64,000 bases of DNA from RGIG3077 sp045541475 (GTDB taxonomy: Bacteria > Bacillota > Clostridia > Oscillospirales > Ruminococcaceae), in assembly GCA_045541475.1 (NCBI GenBank), contig JAZQJI010000001.1, positions 48,819-112,818 on the forward strand, in the 5' to 3' direction. How positions within the stretch are numbered: position 1 is the first letter of the stretch; each line of letters begins with the position of its first letter. Below, one piece after another: positions 8,704-17,048 of this stretch. The position numbers and the translations under genes are program-made. The notes under the pieces were generated by a model. That model was not told where the DNA came from, did no database searches, and worked only from the letters and a program-made list of their open reading frames with translations.

Positions 8704-8733
8704 ACTATGTAATCTCCTTATAATCCTGCTTGA

Positions 8734-9735
8734 TTAATACAGACTTAAATCTTGAACGGCAATATTGTTTGAATTGCAGTACGCAATGACCGACGTTGCG
8801 CCTGCAGGACAACGGATTGTCATTTCGGCACTACAGTTAGCAAACGCGCTTGCACCGATTGTTGCTGACGCCGAATAAATTGTAAGATGATAGAATTCCG
8901 GGCAGGCGGCAAAAGCAAAGCTGCCTATATACATTGTAGCTTCATAAGTTGAGCAATAACGCAGCGATGTACAGCCGTAGAAGCAATAATCACCAATGGT
9001 TTGCAGCATTTTTGGCAAATCATTAAAGCTAAGGCTTGTGCACCTGTTAAAAGCGTAGTTATCAAGTTTTTGAAGCTTAGTATTCATACCCAAATTGCGC
9101 AACGAAGAACAATTGCTGAATGCATACGCGCCTATCCTTGTTGTTTCGGTCGGTATCTGAAAGCTTGTCAGAGCAGTGCAGTCTGCAAAGGCGTAGTTTT
9201 CGATAACCTCAACGCTTGAAGCGATAGTAATATCCGAAAGCGATGAGCAACCGCTGAAAGCATACTGCGGTATTTCGGTAATTTCGCATTGCATGCTTAC
9301 CTGCTGCAGCGACGTGCAGAGATTGAAAGCATACTGTCCGATTGAATTTACCATTGAAGGCAACTGAACAGCTTTAAGGTCTTTACAGCCATCAAATGCG
9401 TTTTTGCCGATTGTAACCACTGTTGACGGAATATAAATTCCTGTAATATCTTTTTGAGAAAAGGCAAAATCAGCTATGCCTACAACGTCTGAGCCGTCTA
9501 TCTGGTAGGGTATACCAACTTCCTCATCATCTCCGATATAGTCGCTTATAACAACGCCGCCGGAACTTACTGTGTATTCAAAATCCTCGGGGTCGGAGAA
9601 CTTTTCAGGCTCGCTTAAGCCAAAAAAGTCGTGGTCATCATATCTGCCGTCGGTAAAATATTCAAAATAAGCACAACCCGACATATTTATAATACCAGCC
9701 GATAAAGCAAGGCACGCTAACGCTTTTAGTTTCAT
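8734..9735 (-). CDS. BspA-type leucine-rich-repeat lipoprotein
   Basis: About 333 residues. A lipoprotein signal peptide ends in the lipobox NMSGC (Cys near 21 from the ATG at 9735). From about residue 90 to 310 there are tandem LRR_5 repeats with the pattern IGxxAFxxCxSLxxxxxP (for example IGKNAFDGCKDLKAVQLP). Such proteins are surface-displayed adhesins or binding scaffolds in gut Firmicutes. An in-frame GTG at 9747 lies only one base from AAAGGAG, so the ATG is preferred. It has its own promoter (9774-9802). The divergent neighbour is the phage gene cluster. Confidence 0.8.
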   Translation of the reverse strand: MKLKALACLALSAGIINMSGCAYFEYFTDGRYDDHDFFGLSEPEKFSDPEDFEYTVSSGGVVISDYIGDDEEVGIPYQIDGSDVVGIADFAFSQKDITGIYIPSTVVTIGKNAFDGCKDLKAVQLPSMVNSIGQYAFNLCTSLQQVSMQCEITEIPQYAFSGCSSLSDITIASSVEVIENYAFADCTALTSFQIPTETTRIGAYAFSNCSSLRNLGMNTKLQKLDNYAFNRCTSLSFNDLPKMLQTIGDYCFYGCTSLRYCSTYEATMYIGSFAFAACPEFYHLTIYSASATIGASAFANCSAEMTIRCPAGATSVIAYCNSNNIAVQDLSLY

Positions 9736-9773
9736 GCAAATCCGCACGCTCCTTTATAATCTATATATAAAAA

Positions 9774-9802
9774 ATATTATCATAAATTCTTACTTTAGTC
9801 AA
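9774..9802 (-). promoter_or_regulatory. Promoter of the LRR lipoprotein gene
   Basis: Minus strand TTGACT (9802-9797), 17 bp, TAATAT (9779-9774), followed by AAAGGAG before the start. Confidence 0.65.
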
Positions 9803-10018
9803 TCAATCGGCAAAGCTTGGCGGCTTGCCGTTTTTTATTTGGCATATATGCACAATTTGCTGTTCGCATTTTTAGCAATTGCTACAAATATTGATTTGAC
9901 GTAAAAATTAAAAATTCTTAGTTGCATAGTTTTGCGCAACATTTGCCCGTTTTTGCACTATGTGTGAAAGGCGTTATGCTAAATTCAATTCAAAATTATT
10001 TGTAAAGGAATGAAAACT

Positions 10019-10519
10019 ATGCAGCAAGAAACAAAAGCAATGCAGCGACTTTTTTGCTACTACTATGCGCGAAGCGGAAACGTTGAGGACGCCGCAATCA
10101 AGGCGGGCTTCCCCCAAAGCCAAGCAATTGTGTGCGGACTTAAAGCCCTTTCGAAAAAATGGTGCAAAGAGCTTGTTGAAAATCTTTGCCAAAGCGAAAA
10201 TGCTTCAAGACTTGTTGAAACAGGTCTGAAAAGGCTTGCTTTCGGCAATGCAAACGACGCAGTAAAGCTTATGTTCTGCGAGCAGGCGCCTTTACCGGAA
10301 GAGATTGCAAGGCTTGACCTTTTCAACGTAAGTGAAATCAAAAAAATCAAGGGCGGCGGCGTTGAAATCAAGCTGTTTGACAGGCAAAAAGCGTTGGAAA
10401 AGTTATTTGAGCTTTCTCACAGTTTAAATATGCGTTCCGACGCATTGGGACTTATCAATGCGCTTAAAGACTCTTCCGAAATATATCAGCGAGAGGAGGA
10501 GGCAGAGCACGAAATTTAA
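10019..10519 (+). CDS. Phage terminase small subunit
   Basis: About 166 residues. It likely recognises DNA and recruits the large terminase for packaging. The N-terminal helix-turn-helix-like segment (ARSGNVEDAAIKAGFPQSQA) matches small terminases of the Terminase_2 type. A mid-region (GVEIKLFDRQKALEKLFEL) is also characteristic. AAAGGA lies 9 bp before the ATG at 10019; an ATG at 10010 is too close to it. The gene overlaps the terminase large subunit reading frame, the usual pairing. Identity rests on the neighbour as much as on the sequence. Confidence 0.75.
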   Translation: MQQETKAMQRLFCYYYARSGNVEDAAIKAGFPQSQAIVCGLKALSKKWCKELVENLCQSENASRLVETGLKRLAFGNANDAVKLMFCEQAPLPEEIARLDLFNVSEIKKIKGGGVEIKLFDRQKALEKLFELSHSLNMRSDALGLINALKDSSEIYQREEEAEHEI

Positions 10520-11771
10520 ACAGTTTTCCCCAAAACAGCATTTGGCGATGAGATGGTGGGCAATGCGTGATTATTCAAAATATGATGCAATTATCTGCGA
10601 TGGTGCTGTGCGAAGCGGCAAAACTGTTGCTATGTCGCTTGGATTTGTGGTGTGGGCAATGTCCGAATTTTCTGACACAAGTTTTGCAATGGCGGGAAAA
10701 ACAATAACGGCGCTTAGACGCAATATCATAACGCCGCTCATAAGCAATCTTAAATCACTCGGATTTGAATGTACTGAAAAGGTAAGCCGTGACTACATTG
10801 ATGTGACTTTAGGCGATAAAGTTAACAGGTTTTATCTTTTTGGCGGTAAGGACGAAAGCTCGGCGGCACTTATACAGGGCATTACGCTCGGCGGATTTTT
10901 TTTAGATGAGGTTGCCCTGATGCCGCGTTCCTTTGTGGAGCAGGCTGTTGCAAGATGCTCGCTAAGCGGTTCAAGACTGTGGTTTTCGTGCAATCCGGAG
11001 CATCCGTCACATTGGTTTTATAAGGAATGGATACAAAAGAGAAAGCAAAAAAACGCTTTGCGTTTGCACTTTACAATGGATGATAACCCTTCACTTTCCA
11101 ACGCAGTTAAAAAGCGTTACGAAAGAATGTACAGCGGCGTTTTTTATGACAGATTTATTCTGGGAAAATGGACGGCCTCAAGCGGTCTGGTTTATCCGAT
11201 GTTTGACGAAAATATCCATGTTGTGCGAAAACTGCCATGCAGTTTTGAAGAATACTACATATCCTGCGATTACGGAACCGTAAACCCTTCTTCATTTGGA
11301 TTGTGGGGCAAATGTGACGGTAAGTGGTACCGCATTGACGAATACTACTACGATTCACGCATTAAAGGATTGTGCCGTACCGACGAGGAGCACTACGAGC
11401 AGCTGTGCCGCCTTTCAGAAAGCAAAGACATCAGAGCGGTTATTATTGACCCTTCAGCCGCAAGTTTTATTGAGTGTATAAGACGACATGGCAAATTTAA
11501 AGTAATACCCGCAAAAAATGATGTGTTAAGTGGAATTGGAAGAGTAAGCGACTGCATAAACAGCAACAGGTTATTCTTTTCAAGCCGCTGCAAAGACAGT
11601 ATCCGTGAGTTTTCGCTTTACTCATGGAACGAGAACGCCGAAAAAGACTTTCCCATCAAGAAAAACGATCACGCTATGGATGATATCAGATACTTTGTAT
11701 CAACGGTTATAAGTCCGCCCGAAAAAAGCGGCAATGCATTTGCTATCAGCGTGAAAAGAAGCGGAAGGTGA
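10458..11771 (+). CDS. Phage terminase large subunit
   Basis: A 437-residue packaging motor. Walker A is GAVRSGKT (about 49-56), Walker B FFLDEVAL (about 147-154), and the nuclease half contains ISCDYGTVNPSSFG and IIDPSAASF, with acidic residues expected to bind metal. It pumps DNA into preformed heads and cuts it. The first ATG (10458) overlaps terS by 62 bp without a good RBS. GAGGAGG at about 10494-10502 would best serve an in-frame ACG at 10509, so the true start may be there. Both motor and nuclease motifs look intact. Confidence 0.9.
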   Translation: MRLKTLPKYISERRRQSTKFKQFSPKQHLAMRWWAMRDYSKYDAIICDGAVRSGKTVAMSLGFVVWAMSEFSDTSFAMAGKTITALRRNIITPLISNLKSLGFECTEKVSRDYIDVTLGDKVNRFYLFGGKDESSAALIQGITLGGFFLDEVALMPRSFVEQAVARCSLSGSRLWFSCNPEHPSHWFYKEWIQKRKQKNALRLHFTMDDNPSLSNAVKKRYERMYSGVFYDRFILGKWTASSGLVYPMFDENIHVVRKLPCSFEEYYISCDYGTVNPSSFGLWGKCDGKWYRIDEYYYDSRIKGLCRTDEEHYEQLCRLSESKDIRAVIIDPSAASFIECIRRHGKFKVIPAKNDVLSGIGRVSDCINSNRLFFSSRCKDSIREFSLYSWNENAEKDFPIKKNDHAMDDIRYFVSTVISPPEKSGNAFAISVKRSGR

Positions 11772-11801
11772 CCATCGGCAAAATAGAAAGTTGGTGAAAT
11801 A

Positions 11802-12956
11802 TTGGCAAAGTTTTTTAATTTTAAACAAAAGGAAGACAAAGCGAACACAATTTATGCCATTCAATCCTCACGGCGAGGCAATAATGTGAACTTTACTGAT
11901 TTTGCGATTGACCCGTATGAAAAAAATCTTTACGAGGGACTGCGGCGCAATGTGCCGATTATTGATGCCGCTATTAACAAAATTGTAAGGCTTACAGGTG
12001 GTTTTTCGCTGCGCACCGATTGTAAGGCTGCACAAAGTCTGCTTGATTACTTTGTGTTGAACGTACCCGTTGGACTTACAGGAAAATCTCTGGGTATGTT
12101 TGTCGACAGCTATCTTGATAGTCTGCTAACTTTTGGAAATGCTGCCGGCGAAATGGTTGTTTCTCCTGAAACAGCAACTTTTTGCGGACTTTACAATGCA
12201 GATGTAAGCCGCATTGAAGTAAATCAGGGCAAGAATATTTTTGACAGAAAATATACCTACTTTGATGCAGACGGAAACGGCTACAACATATCGCACCCTG
12301 AGTTGATATTGTTTACAACTTTAGGGGCACAAAACGGCGAAGTGTACGGAAAATCCATTCTACGCGGTCTGCCTGCGCTAAGTTCTATTCTGATGAGAAT
12401 ATATGAGTGCATAGGGCAGAATTTTGACCGTATTGGCAACGTGCGCTATTCAATAACCTGCAAGGGTGCCGAAGATGGTGCTTTTGCTAAGGAAAGAGCA
12501 CAACAGATAGCGCAGCAGTGGAGTGAGGGAATGCAATCGGCACAGTATGGTGAAATCAGGGATTTTATCGCTGTGGGTGATGTGCAGATAAAGGCCATTG
12601 GCGCTGACAACCAGATTATTGACACCGAAATACCTGTAAGGCAATTGCTTGAACAGCTTGTGGCAAAGCTTGGCATACCGCCGTTTTTGCTTGGATTAAG
12701 CTGGTCATCTACCGAAAGAATGTCGGCACAACAAGCAGATATTCTTACATCGGAGCTTGAATACTACCGAAGAATAATCACGCCGGCAATTGTTAAAATT
12801 GCGCAGACTTATCTGCGATTTAACGGATTTGATAATGAGGTTTCAGTAATATGGGACAACATTAATCTTCAGGACGAAACAGAGCTTGCGCAGGCAAGAC
12901 TTTACAACGCACAAGCCATGCAAATTGAGCAGGCCTTGAACACAAACAAAAACTAA
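11802..12956 (+). CDS. Phage portal protein
   Basis: A 384-residue protein at the usual place after TerL. Features of HK97/PBSX-type portals are visible: YEGLRRNVPIIDAAINKIV near the N-terminus, GKSILRGLPALSSIL in the middle, and PPFLLGLSWSSTERMSAQQA in the C-terminal part. It would form the dodecameric ring at one head vertex, binding terminase and tail. The start is TTG at 11802 with only a weak RBS (GGTGA). Length is near the short end of the family, but no motif is obviously missing. Confidence 0.85.
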   Translation: MAKFFNFKQKEDKANTIYAIQSSRRGNNVNFTDFAIDPYEKNLYEGLRRNVPIIDAAINKIVRLTGGFSLRTDCKAAQSLLDYFVLNVPVGLTGKSLGMFVDSYLDSLLTFGNAAGEMVVSPETATFCGLYNADVSRIEVNQGKNIFDRKYTYFDADGNGYNISHPELILFTTLGAQNGEVYGKSILRGLPALSSILMRIYECIGQNFDRIGNVRYSITCKGAEDGAFAKERAQQIAQQWSEGMQSAQYGEIRDFIAVGDVQIKAIGADNQIIDTEIPVRQLLEQLVAKLGIPPFLLGLSWSSTERMSAQQADILTSELEYYRRIITPAIVKIAQTYLRFNGFDNEVSVIWDNINLQDETELAQARLYNAQAMQIEQALNTNKN

Positions 12957-12983
12957 TTTACAAACAGAAAGGAAAATATACTT

Positions 12984-13961
12984 ATGTACAACAACATTAA
13001 ACTTGAAAAATCACTTTACAGCATTTCAGGAAAAAACTTTACACAGGCACTTACCGAGCTTGACCCCGATTCCGCTTATATCGGTACAGAGCTTGCAGGC
13101 CTTGATGCCTACGAAAGACAGCTTAAGCGATTTAATATCCGCACAAGCGGTGCCGATTGCGATACCGTTGATAAGTTCTTCAAAACCAGTCAAACAGCCG
13201 TTCTCTTTCCCGAATTTGTCAGAAGAGCAATTGTTGCAGGCATGAACAGTACAGTACTTAAAGAAATTATTGCAGTTAACAGTGAGTGCGACGGCTACGA
13301 TTTCAGAGGATACAGCATCGTTACGGGCAGCGCACCCTACACCACACCTCTTGCGGCAGGCAGCAGCTTCCCCGAAACTGCTATCAAGCAGGGAGAAAGC
13401 ATTGAACTTATTAAATACGGCAGAATGATTACAGCTCCCTACGAAGTTATCTGCAATCAGAAGCTTGAGCTTTTCGCTTGCACGTTAAAATCCATAGGCA
13501 GAATGATTGCCAATGCAATTGTAACAAATTGCATGACAACACTTATTACTGACACTACACAGATTTCTTCATCTGTTTCGGGCGAATACAGCTACGCCGA
13601 TTTGGTTTCACTTGCTTCAAAAATTTCTGATTACAATGTTACAACCCTTCTTGCATCTCCTTCAATATTCGGCAAAATCTCCGCCCTGCCCGAGCTTGCC
13701 GAATGCAAAGCGGCTGATGTCAACTGCATTCAGCTTCCATTCGGTCCCAAGATTTACAGAGTAAGCGGATATACAGGAACCGGCATTGTAGCAATTGACA
13801 GAAATTACGCTTTGCAGCTTATCACCAACACAACAGGCGTTGTTATTGAATACGAAAAGCTGATTTCAAAGCTGACAAACAACATAATTGTTTCGGTTTA
13901 CTTCAACTCACAGAAGGTAATTCCTGCCGCTTCGGTTATGCTTGTTTACAAGGCTGCATAA
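12984..13961 (+). CDS. HK97-type major capsid protein
   Basis: A 325-residue protein, probably the shell subunit. The region GADCDTVDKFFKTSQTAVLF, then VKEG-like QGESIELIKYGRMITAPYE, and the C-terminal YEYEKLISK/QKVIPAASVML resemble HK97-fold capsid proteins. No long N-terminal scaffold (delta) domain is obvious beyond about 60 residues. AGAAAGGA precedes the ATG. It is placed before the protease, whereas the common order is portal-protease-capsid. An encapsulin-like shell is an alternative but less likely given the terminase and portal. Confidence 0.75.
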   Translation: MYNNIKLEKSLYSISGKNFTQALTELDPDSAYIGTELAGLDAYERQLKRFNIRTSGADCDTVDKFFKTSQTAVLFPEFVRRAIVAGMNSTVLKEIIAVNSECDGYDFRGYSIVTGSAPYTTPLAAGSSFPETAIKQGESIELIKYGRMITAPYEVICNQKLELFACTLKSIGRMIANAIVTNCMTTLITDTTQISSSVSGEYSYADLVSLASKISDYNVTTLLASPSIFGKISALPELAECKAADVNCIQLPFGPKIYRVSGYTGTGIVAIDRNYALQLITNTTGVVIEYEKLISKLTNNIIVSVYFNSQKVIPAASVMLVYKAA

Positions 13962-14042
13962 AATTCGCTAATGCCGCTTCGCACAATTGCTGCGAAGCGG
14001 CAGAAAGCGCATTAACATCAACGAAAGGACGAATTTTATTAT

Positions 14043-14876
14043 ATGGAAATAACTAAGGAGATTCTTGATAAAATCAACAAATTTACACGAAGAGAACATA
14101 CAGCGGACGAGCTTTTTGTATTTGAAGCTGTGCTTTGCGACAACGAGGTTGACCGCGACAACGAAAGATTTACACTTGATGCTTTAAAAAAGCTTTCCGA
14201 ACTATTTGTAGGCAAAACGGGCATCTTCGACCACAATCCAACTTCAAGCAATCAAAACGCACGCATTTTTCAAACCTATCTGGAAATAGATTCTTCCAGA
14301 AAAACTCTTAGCGGTGAGGAGTATACCTGCCTTAAGGCGCAGATTTACATGATTCGTACCGATTCTAACGCAGACCTTATCAAAGAAATTGACGGCGGTA
14401 TCAAAAAGGAAGTCAGCATAAGCTGCTCGTGCTCAACAAAAAAATGCTCTATTTGCGGGGCGGACAGAAAAAAAGGTAAATGCTCGCACATTTCGGGCAG
14501 ATATTACGCAAACGCAAAATGTCACACTGTTTTGGAAGGCGTTACCGACGCTTACGAATGGAGTTTTGTGGCTGTTCCCGCACAGGTTGATGCAGGCGTT
14601 AAAAAGCATTATACAAACGAAAAAAGCTTTGATAACGATGCCTTGCAAAGACTTGAAAACAGCATTGAAGAATACAGAAAAAGCGTTGTTGACGACATAA
14701 AAAGAATGGGCTGTTTAAAGGCGCACGGTGCTGTTGGCAAAACTTTTGCAAATGCAGTTAGCGCAATGCCGCTTGAAGAATTGCTGTGCTTAAAAAAAGA
14801 ACTTGTAACAGAAAACTCGGGTATGGGCTTGCAGCTGGCTGTACAGGCAAAAGATCTTTCGCAATATAAAATCTGA
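14043..14876 (+). CDS. Prohead (S78-like) protease with Cys-rich insert
   Basis: A 277-residue protein. The His of IFDHNPTSSN (near residue 60) and the Ser of KKEVSISCS (about 122-130) sit like the catalytic His and Ser of HK97-type prohead proteases. EWSFVAVPAQ further on matches the family's E-S-V-P-A segment. Between them is a Cys-rich insert (CSCSTKKCSICGADRKKGKC) that looks like a small zinc-binding knuckle. The C-terminal 80 residues are helical and might act as scaffold. It would process the capsid protein during head maturation. RBS AAAGGACG precedes the ATG. Confidence 0.7.
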   Translation: MEITKEILDKINKFTRREHTADELFVFEAVLCDNEVDRDNERFTLDALKKLSELFVGKTGIFDHNPTSSNQNARIFQTYLEIDSSRKTLSGEEYTCLKAQIYMIRTDSNADLIKEIDGGIKKEVSISCSCSTKKCSICGADRKKGKCSHISGRYYANAKCHTVLEGVTDAYEWSFVAVPAQVDAGVKKHYTNEKSFDNDALQRLENSIEEYRKSVVDDIKRMGCLKAHGAVGKTFANAVSAMPLEELLCLKKELVTENSGMGLQLAVQAKDLSQYKI

Positions 14877-14896
14877 TTTACGGGAGGTAATTCCAA

Positions 14897-15256
14897 ATGA
14901 TATCAACAGATAATGTTAAAACGGCTTTTACGCTGCTTTCGGGAGAGAGCAATACTTCGTTATATCTGCCGCTGATTTTAGGTGCCGTAAACGAGGTTGA
15001 AGCAAAACTGAAAGACGGTACCGACACAACACAGCAGCGTGTGATAAATTTGTGCGCCGCACTTGCAAATTTGCGTTACATTCAGGCAACGGCATCACGC
15101 GATAAGCTTGCACACAGTTATGCCGGCAAGGTTACGCAAACGCGCAACGCTTGTGAAAAATTGGAACTTGCGCTTTCAATGTTCTGTACAATGCTTAAAA
15201 ACTGTGAAGATATCTTAGCAGACCGTGATTTTTATTTTATGCAGACAAAGGGGTGA
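14897..15256 (+). CDS. Putative phage head-tail connector
   Basis: A 119-residue, mostly helical protein (LYLPLILGAVNEVEAKL, CAALANLRYIQATASRDKL). Size, helical character and place after the head genes suit a gp6/YqbG-type connector. There is no diagnostic motif, so this is assigned by position. GGGAGGT lies ahead of the ATG. The next gene starts within 10 bp. Confidence 0.5.
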   Translation: MISTDNVKTAFTLLSGESNTSLYLPLILGAVNEVEAKLKDGTDTTQQRVINLCAALANLRYIQATASRDKLAHSYAGKVTQTRNACEKLELALSMFCTMLKNCEDILADRDFYFMQTKG

Positions 15257-15262
15257 TTGCAA

Positions 15263-15670
15263 TTGGCATTGTTTGACAGCATAGTAAAAACTGTTTATGA
15301 TGCGATTGCCGCAAACACCGATTCGCAGATAGACTGGAGCTGGAACGGCACCGAAATTGAAGGCAGGGGCGATGATGTTTTTTACATAATCTCTGCTGAT
15401 TCGATATCGTTTGAAGGCGAAACCTACCAGACAAGCTCGTGCAGATACCGCAAGGTTTCGGCAACGCTTAGGTGCGATATTTTTGCGCCTTGCGAAACCG
15501 ACCCTAAGCAGCTGTGCGATTACTTTGAAAACGACATCTGCGCACAGCTTTTTAAATCATCGCTTGCGGTAACGCAAGTAAAACACAGCGCCGCAAAAAT
15601 CAACCCCGATTATGACAGAATGGAGCTTTCTTCACAGATTACGCTACATTCGATTTACATTTACAGCTAA
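15263..15670 (+). CDS. Putative phage tail-completion/terminator protein
   Basis: About 135 residues, alpha/beta (SIVKTVYDAIAANTDSQIDW, then SISFEGETYQTSS, then RCDIFAPCETDPKQ). Position after a connector and before a tail-tube candidate suggests a tail terminator. The family is not recognised by sequence. The TTG at 15263 is preferred because AAAGGGG is nine bases upstream; a TTG at 15257 is the alternative. Confidence 0.45.
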   Translation: MALFDSIVKTVYDAIAANTDSQIDWSWNGTEIEGRGDDVFYIISADSISFEGETYQTSSCRYRKVSATLRCDIFAPCETDPKQLCDYFENDICAQLFKSSLAVTQVKHSAAKINPDYDRMELSSQITLHSIYIYS

Positions 15671-15681
15671 GGAGGATTTTT

Positions 15682-16065
15682 ATGGCAGAGATAAAACACA
15701 GCAAAAAACAGATTTCGATTACCGTTAACGGCTTTAGTGTTGCTGTAAAAAAATATGAAGTTGAGCGCAGATACGATTATTCCACAAAGGCGGCATTTAA
15801 TAAGGAACGATTGAACATAGCCGCAGGTCCGCTTGCCTGCAAAGTTAAAATTTTGGGCTCGATATATGCCGATTCATCACCGGCATACGCATTTGATACA
15901 ATGCTGAAAAACGGCAATGTGGCAGGCTTTGCGATTGATAATATAGTTTTTAACAACATGTCGCTTAGTTTTTACCGCGTTACAACCGTAAACGATGATT
16001 TATCAAGAGAAATTGAGCTTGAATTTGTATCTGTAACCAATGCGGGAGGACCCATAAATGACTGA
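15682..16065 (+). CDS. Putative small phage tail protein (tube-like)
   Basis: A 127-residue, beta-rich protein (KQISITVNGFSVAVKKYEV, ending SREIELEFVSVTNAGG). The strand pattern and position resemble a tail tube or baseplate wedge-like beta-sandwich. A clean AAGGAGG precedes the ATG. It overlaps the next gene by 8 bp. Function is inferred from context only. Confidence 0.45.
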   Translation: MAEIKHSKKQISITVNGFSVAVKKYEVERRYDYSTKAAFNKERLNIAAGPLACKVKILGSIYADSSPAYAFDTMLKNGNVAGFAIDNIVFNNMSLSFYRVTTVNDDLSREIELEFVSVTNAGGPIND

Positions 16066-16990
16066 TAATGTTTATGCAATTTTAGCAACAAAAAATAAAA
16101 CGGGCATAATTTTAAATAACGGTTTTACCTTCCATTTTGTAAAGGAACGCTACACACCTTACACCCATTTGCACCTAAAATTTTACAACAGCTACAAAAT
16201 TGATTATCCTATAACCTACGTCAGCCTTTATATAAATTCAAAGCTTGTGCATTTCGGCCTTGTGGATACCTGCGAATATATATGCGAGAACAACACTTAC
16301 TCAAACGATATATACTCAAAAGGGTTTACATCGCTTTTAACTCAAAATCAGATGACGCCCGGGCTTGTTTCAGATATTTCGCTTAATTCTTTGATGACGG
16401 ATTATTACACCATACCCGAAATCACTTACGAAGATGATGCAGAGATTGCAAACTATATCTTCTGCAAAGACGGTTCTACCATGTGGAATGCTGTGGAAAA
16501 TCTGACGCAAAAGCTTTACGATACATACCCGTACATAAGGGGTACAAACTGCGTGAGAATGTCTGCACCCGATGATGTAATAACCGTTACGCCCACGGAT
16601 ATTATATCAAGGGGTACTTTACGTGATTACAGAAGGGTTGTAAGTCATTATCACATGCAGGATATAAACGGCGATTACGGCGTTTACAACAGTACAAATG
16701 CCCTGGCTAATGAATGTGCAATTGTGCGACACAAGGAAATTTCTCTTGACAAGCAGTTTTTAAACGACCCCACAATATCATTGGGGCACAAAATGAAATT
16801 CTGTATGCGAGGTTATTTTTCAAAATATATCGAGTATGCAGGATATCTGGGCGAGGATTTATGTGACCGCATAACCTGCGCCGATTGGCTTGATAATGCA
16901 GAAATCAGTAAGATTGATGTTTACGGCAACGGCAAATACATTAAAACACGCATTGATTGCTACTTTGACGAATACTGTAATTTAAGCTGA
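16058..16990 (+). CDS. Phage baseplate hub-like protein (gpD/XkdQ-like, tentative)
   Basis: A 310-residue, mixed beta protein, last in the cluster. The N-terminal part (KIDYPITYVSLYINSKLVHF, GLVDTCEYI) and mid part (CKDGSTMWNAVENLTQKLYD) recall gpD/gp27-type hub proteins, in which short beta barrels alternate with an MxxxxxL helical LysM-like segment. Later motifs (SRGTLRDYRRVVSHYHMQD) also fit. The similarity is weak. If right, the cluster keeps a hub but has lost the tape measure, sheath and most baseplate genes. It is followed directly by a bidirectional terminator. Confidence 0.45.
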   Translation: MTDNVYAILATKNKTGIILNNGFTFHFVKERYTPYTHLHLKFYNSYKIDYPITYVSLYINSKLVHFGLVDTCEYICENNTYSNDIYSKGFTSLLTQNQMTPGLVSDISLNSLMTDYYTIPEITYEDDAEIANYIFCKDGSTMWNAVENLTQKLYDTYPYIRGTNCVRMSAPDDVITVTPTDIISRGTLRDYRRVVSHYHMQDINGDYGVYNSTNALANECAIVRHKEISLDKQFLNDPTISLGHKMKFCMRGYFSKYIEYAGYLGEDLCDRITCADWLDNAEISKIDVYGNGKYIKTRIDCYFDEYCNLS

Positions 16991-17001
16991 AACATAAAAA
17001 A

Positions 17002-17037
17002 GACCTGAGAACGAATTTTCATTCTCAGGTCCTTTTT
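17002..17037. terminator. Bidirectional terminator
   Basis: Stem GACCTGAGAA (17002-17011) pairs with 17022-17031; T-runs occur on both strands. It closes the phage cluster and the convergent kinase-like gene. Confidence 0.85.
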
Positions 17038-17048
17038 GTGTTGTTATG

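Larger units (their letters stand above)
10019..16990 (+). mobile_element. Minimal phage head/tail gene cluster (prophage remnant or domesticated element)
   Basis: Nine same-strand genes in tight order: TerS, TerL, portal, major capsid, prohead protease, connector, tail-completion, small tail protein, hub-like protein. All reading frames are intact. No integrase, repressor, tape-measure, sheath, holin, endolysin or replication gene and no att-like repeat is visible. Host genes lie on both sides, and base composition looks like the host. It ends at the shared terminator at 17002. It could be a decayed prophage, or a retained particle-forming element such as a gene-transfer-agent-like one. Confidence 0.75.

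Noticed and set aside
10019..16990. Calling the cluster a complete prophage
   Set aside because: No integrase, regulator, tape measure, lysis gene or att repeats are visible in or around it.
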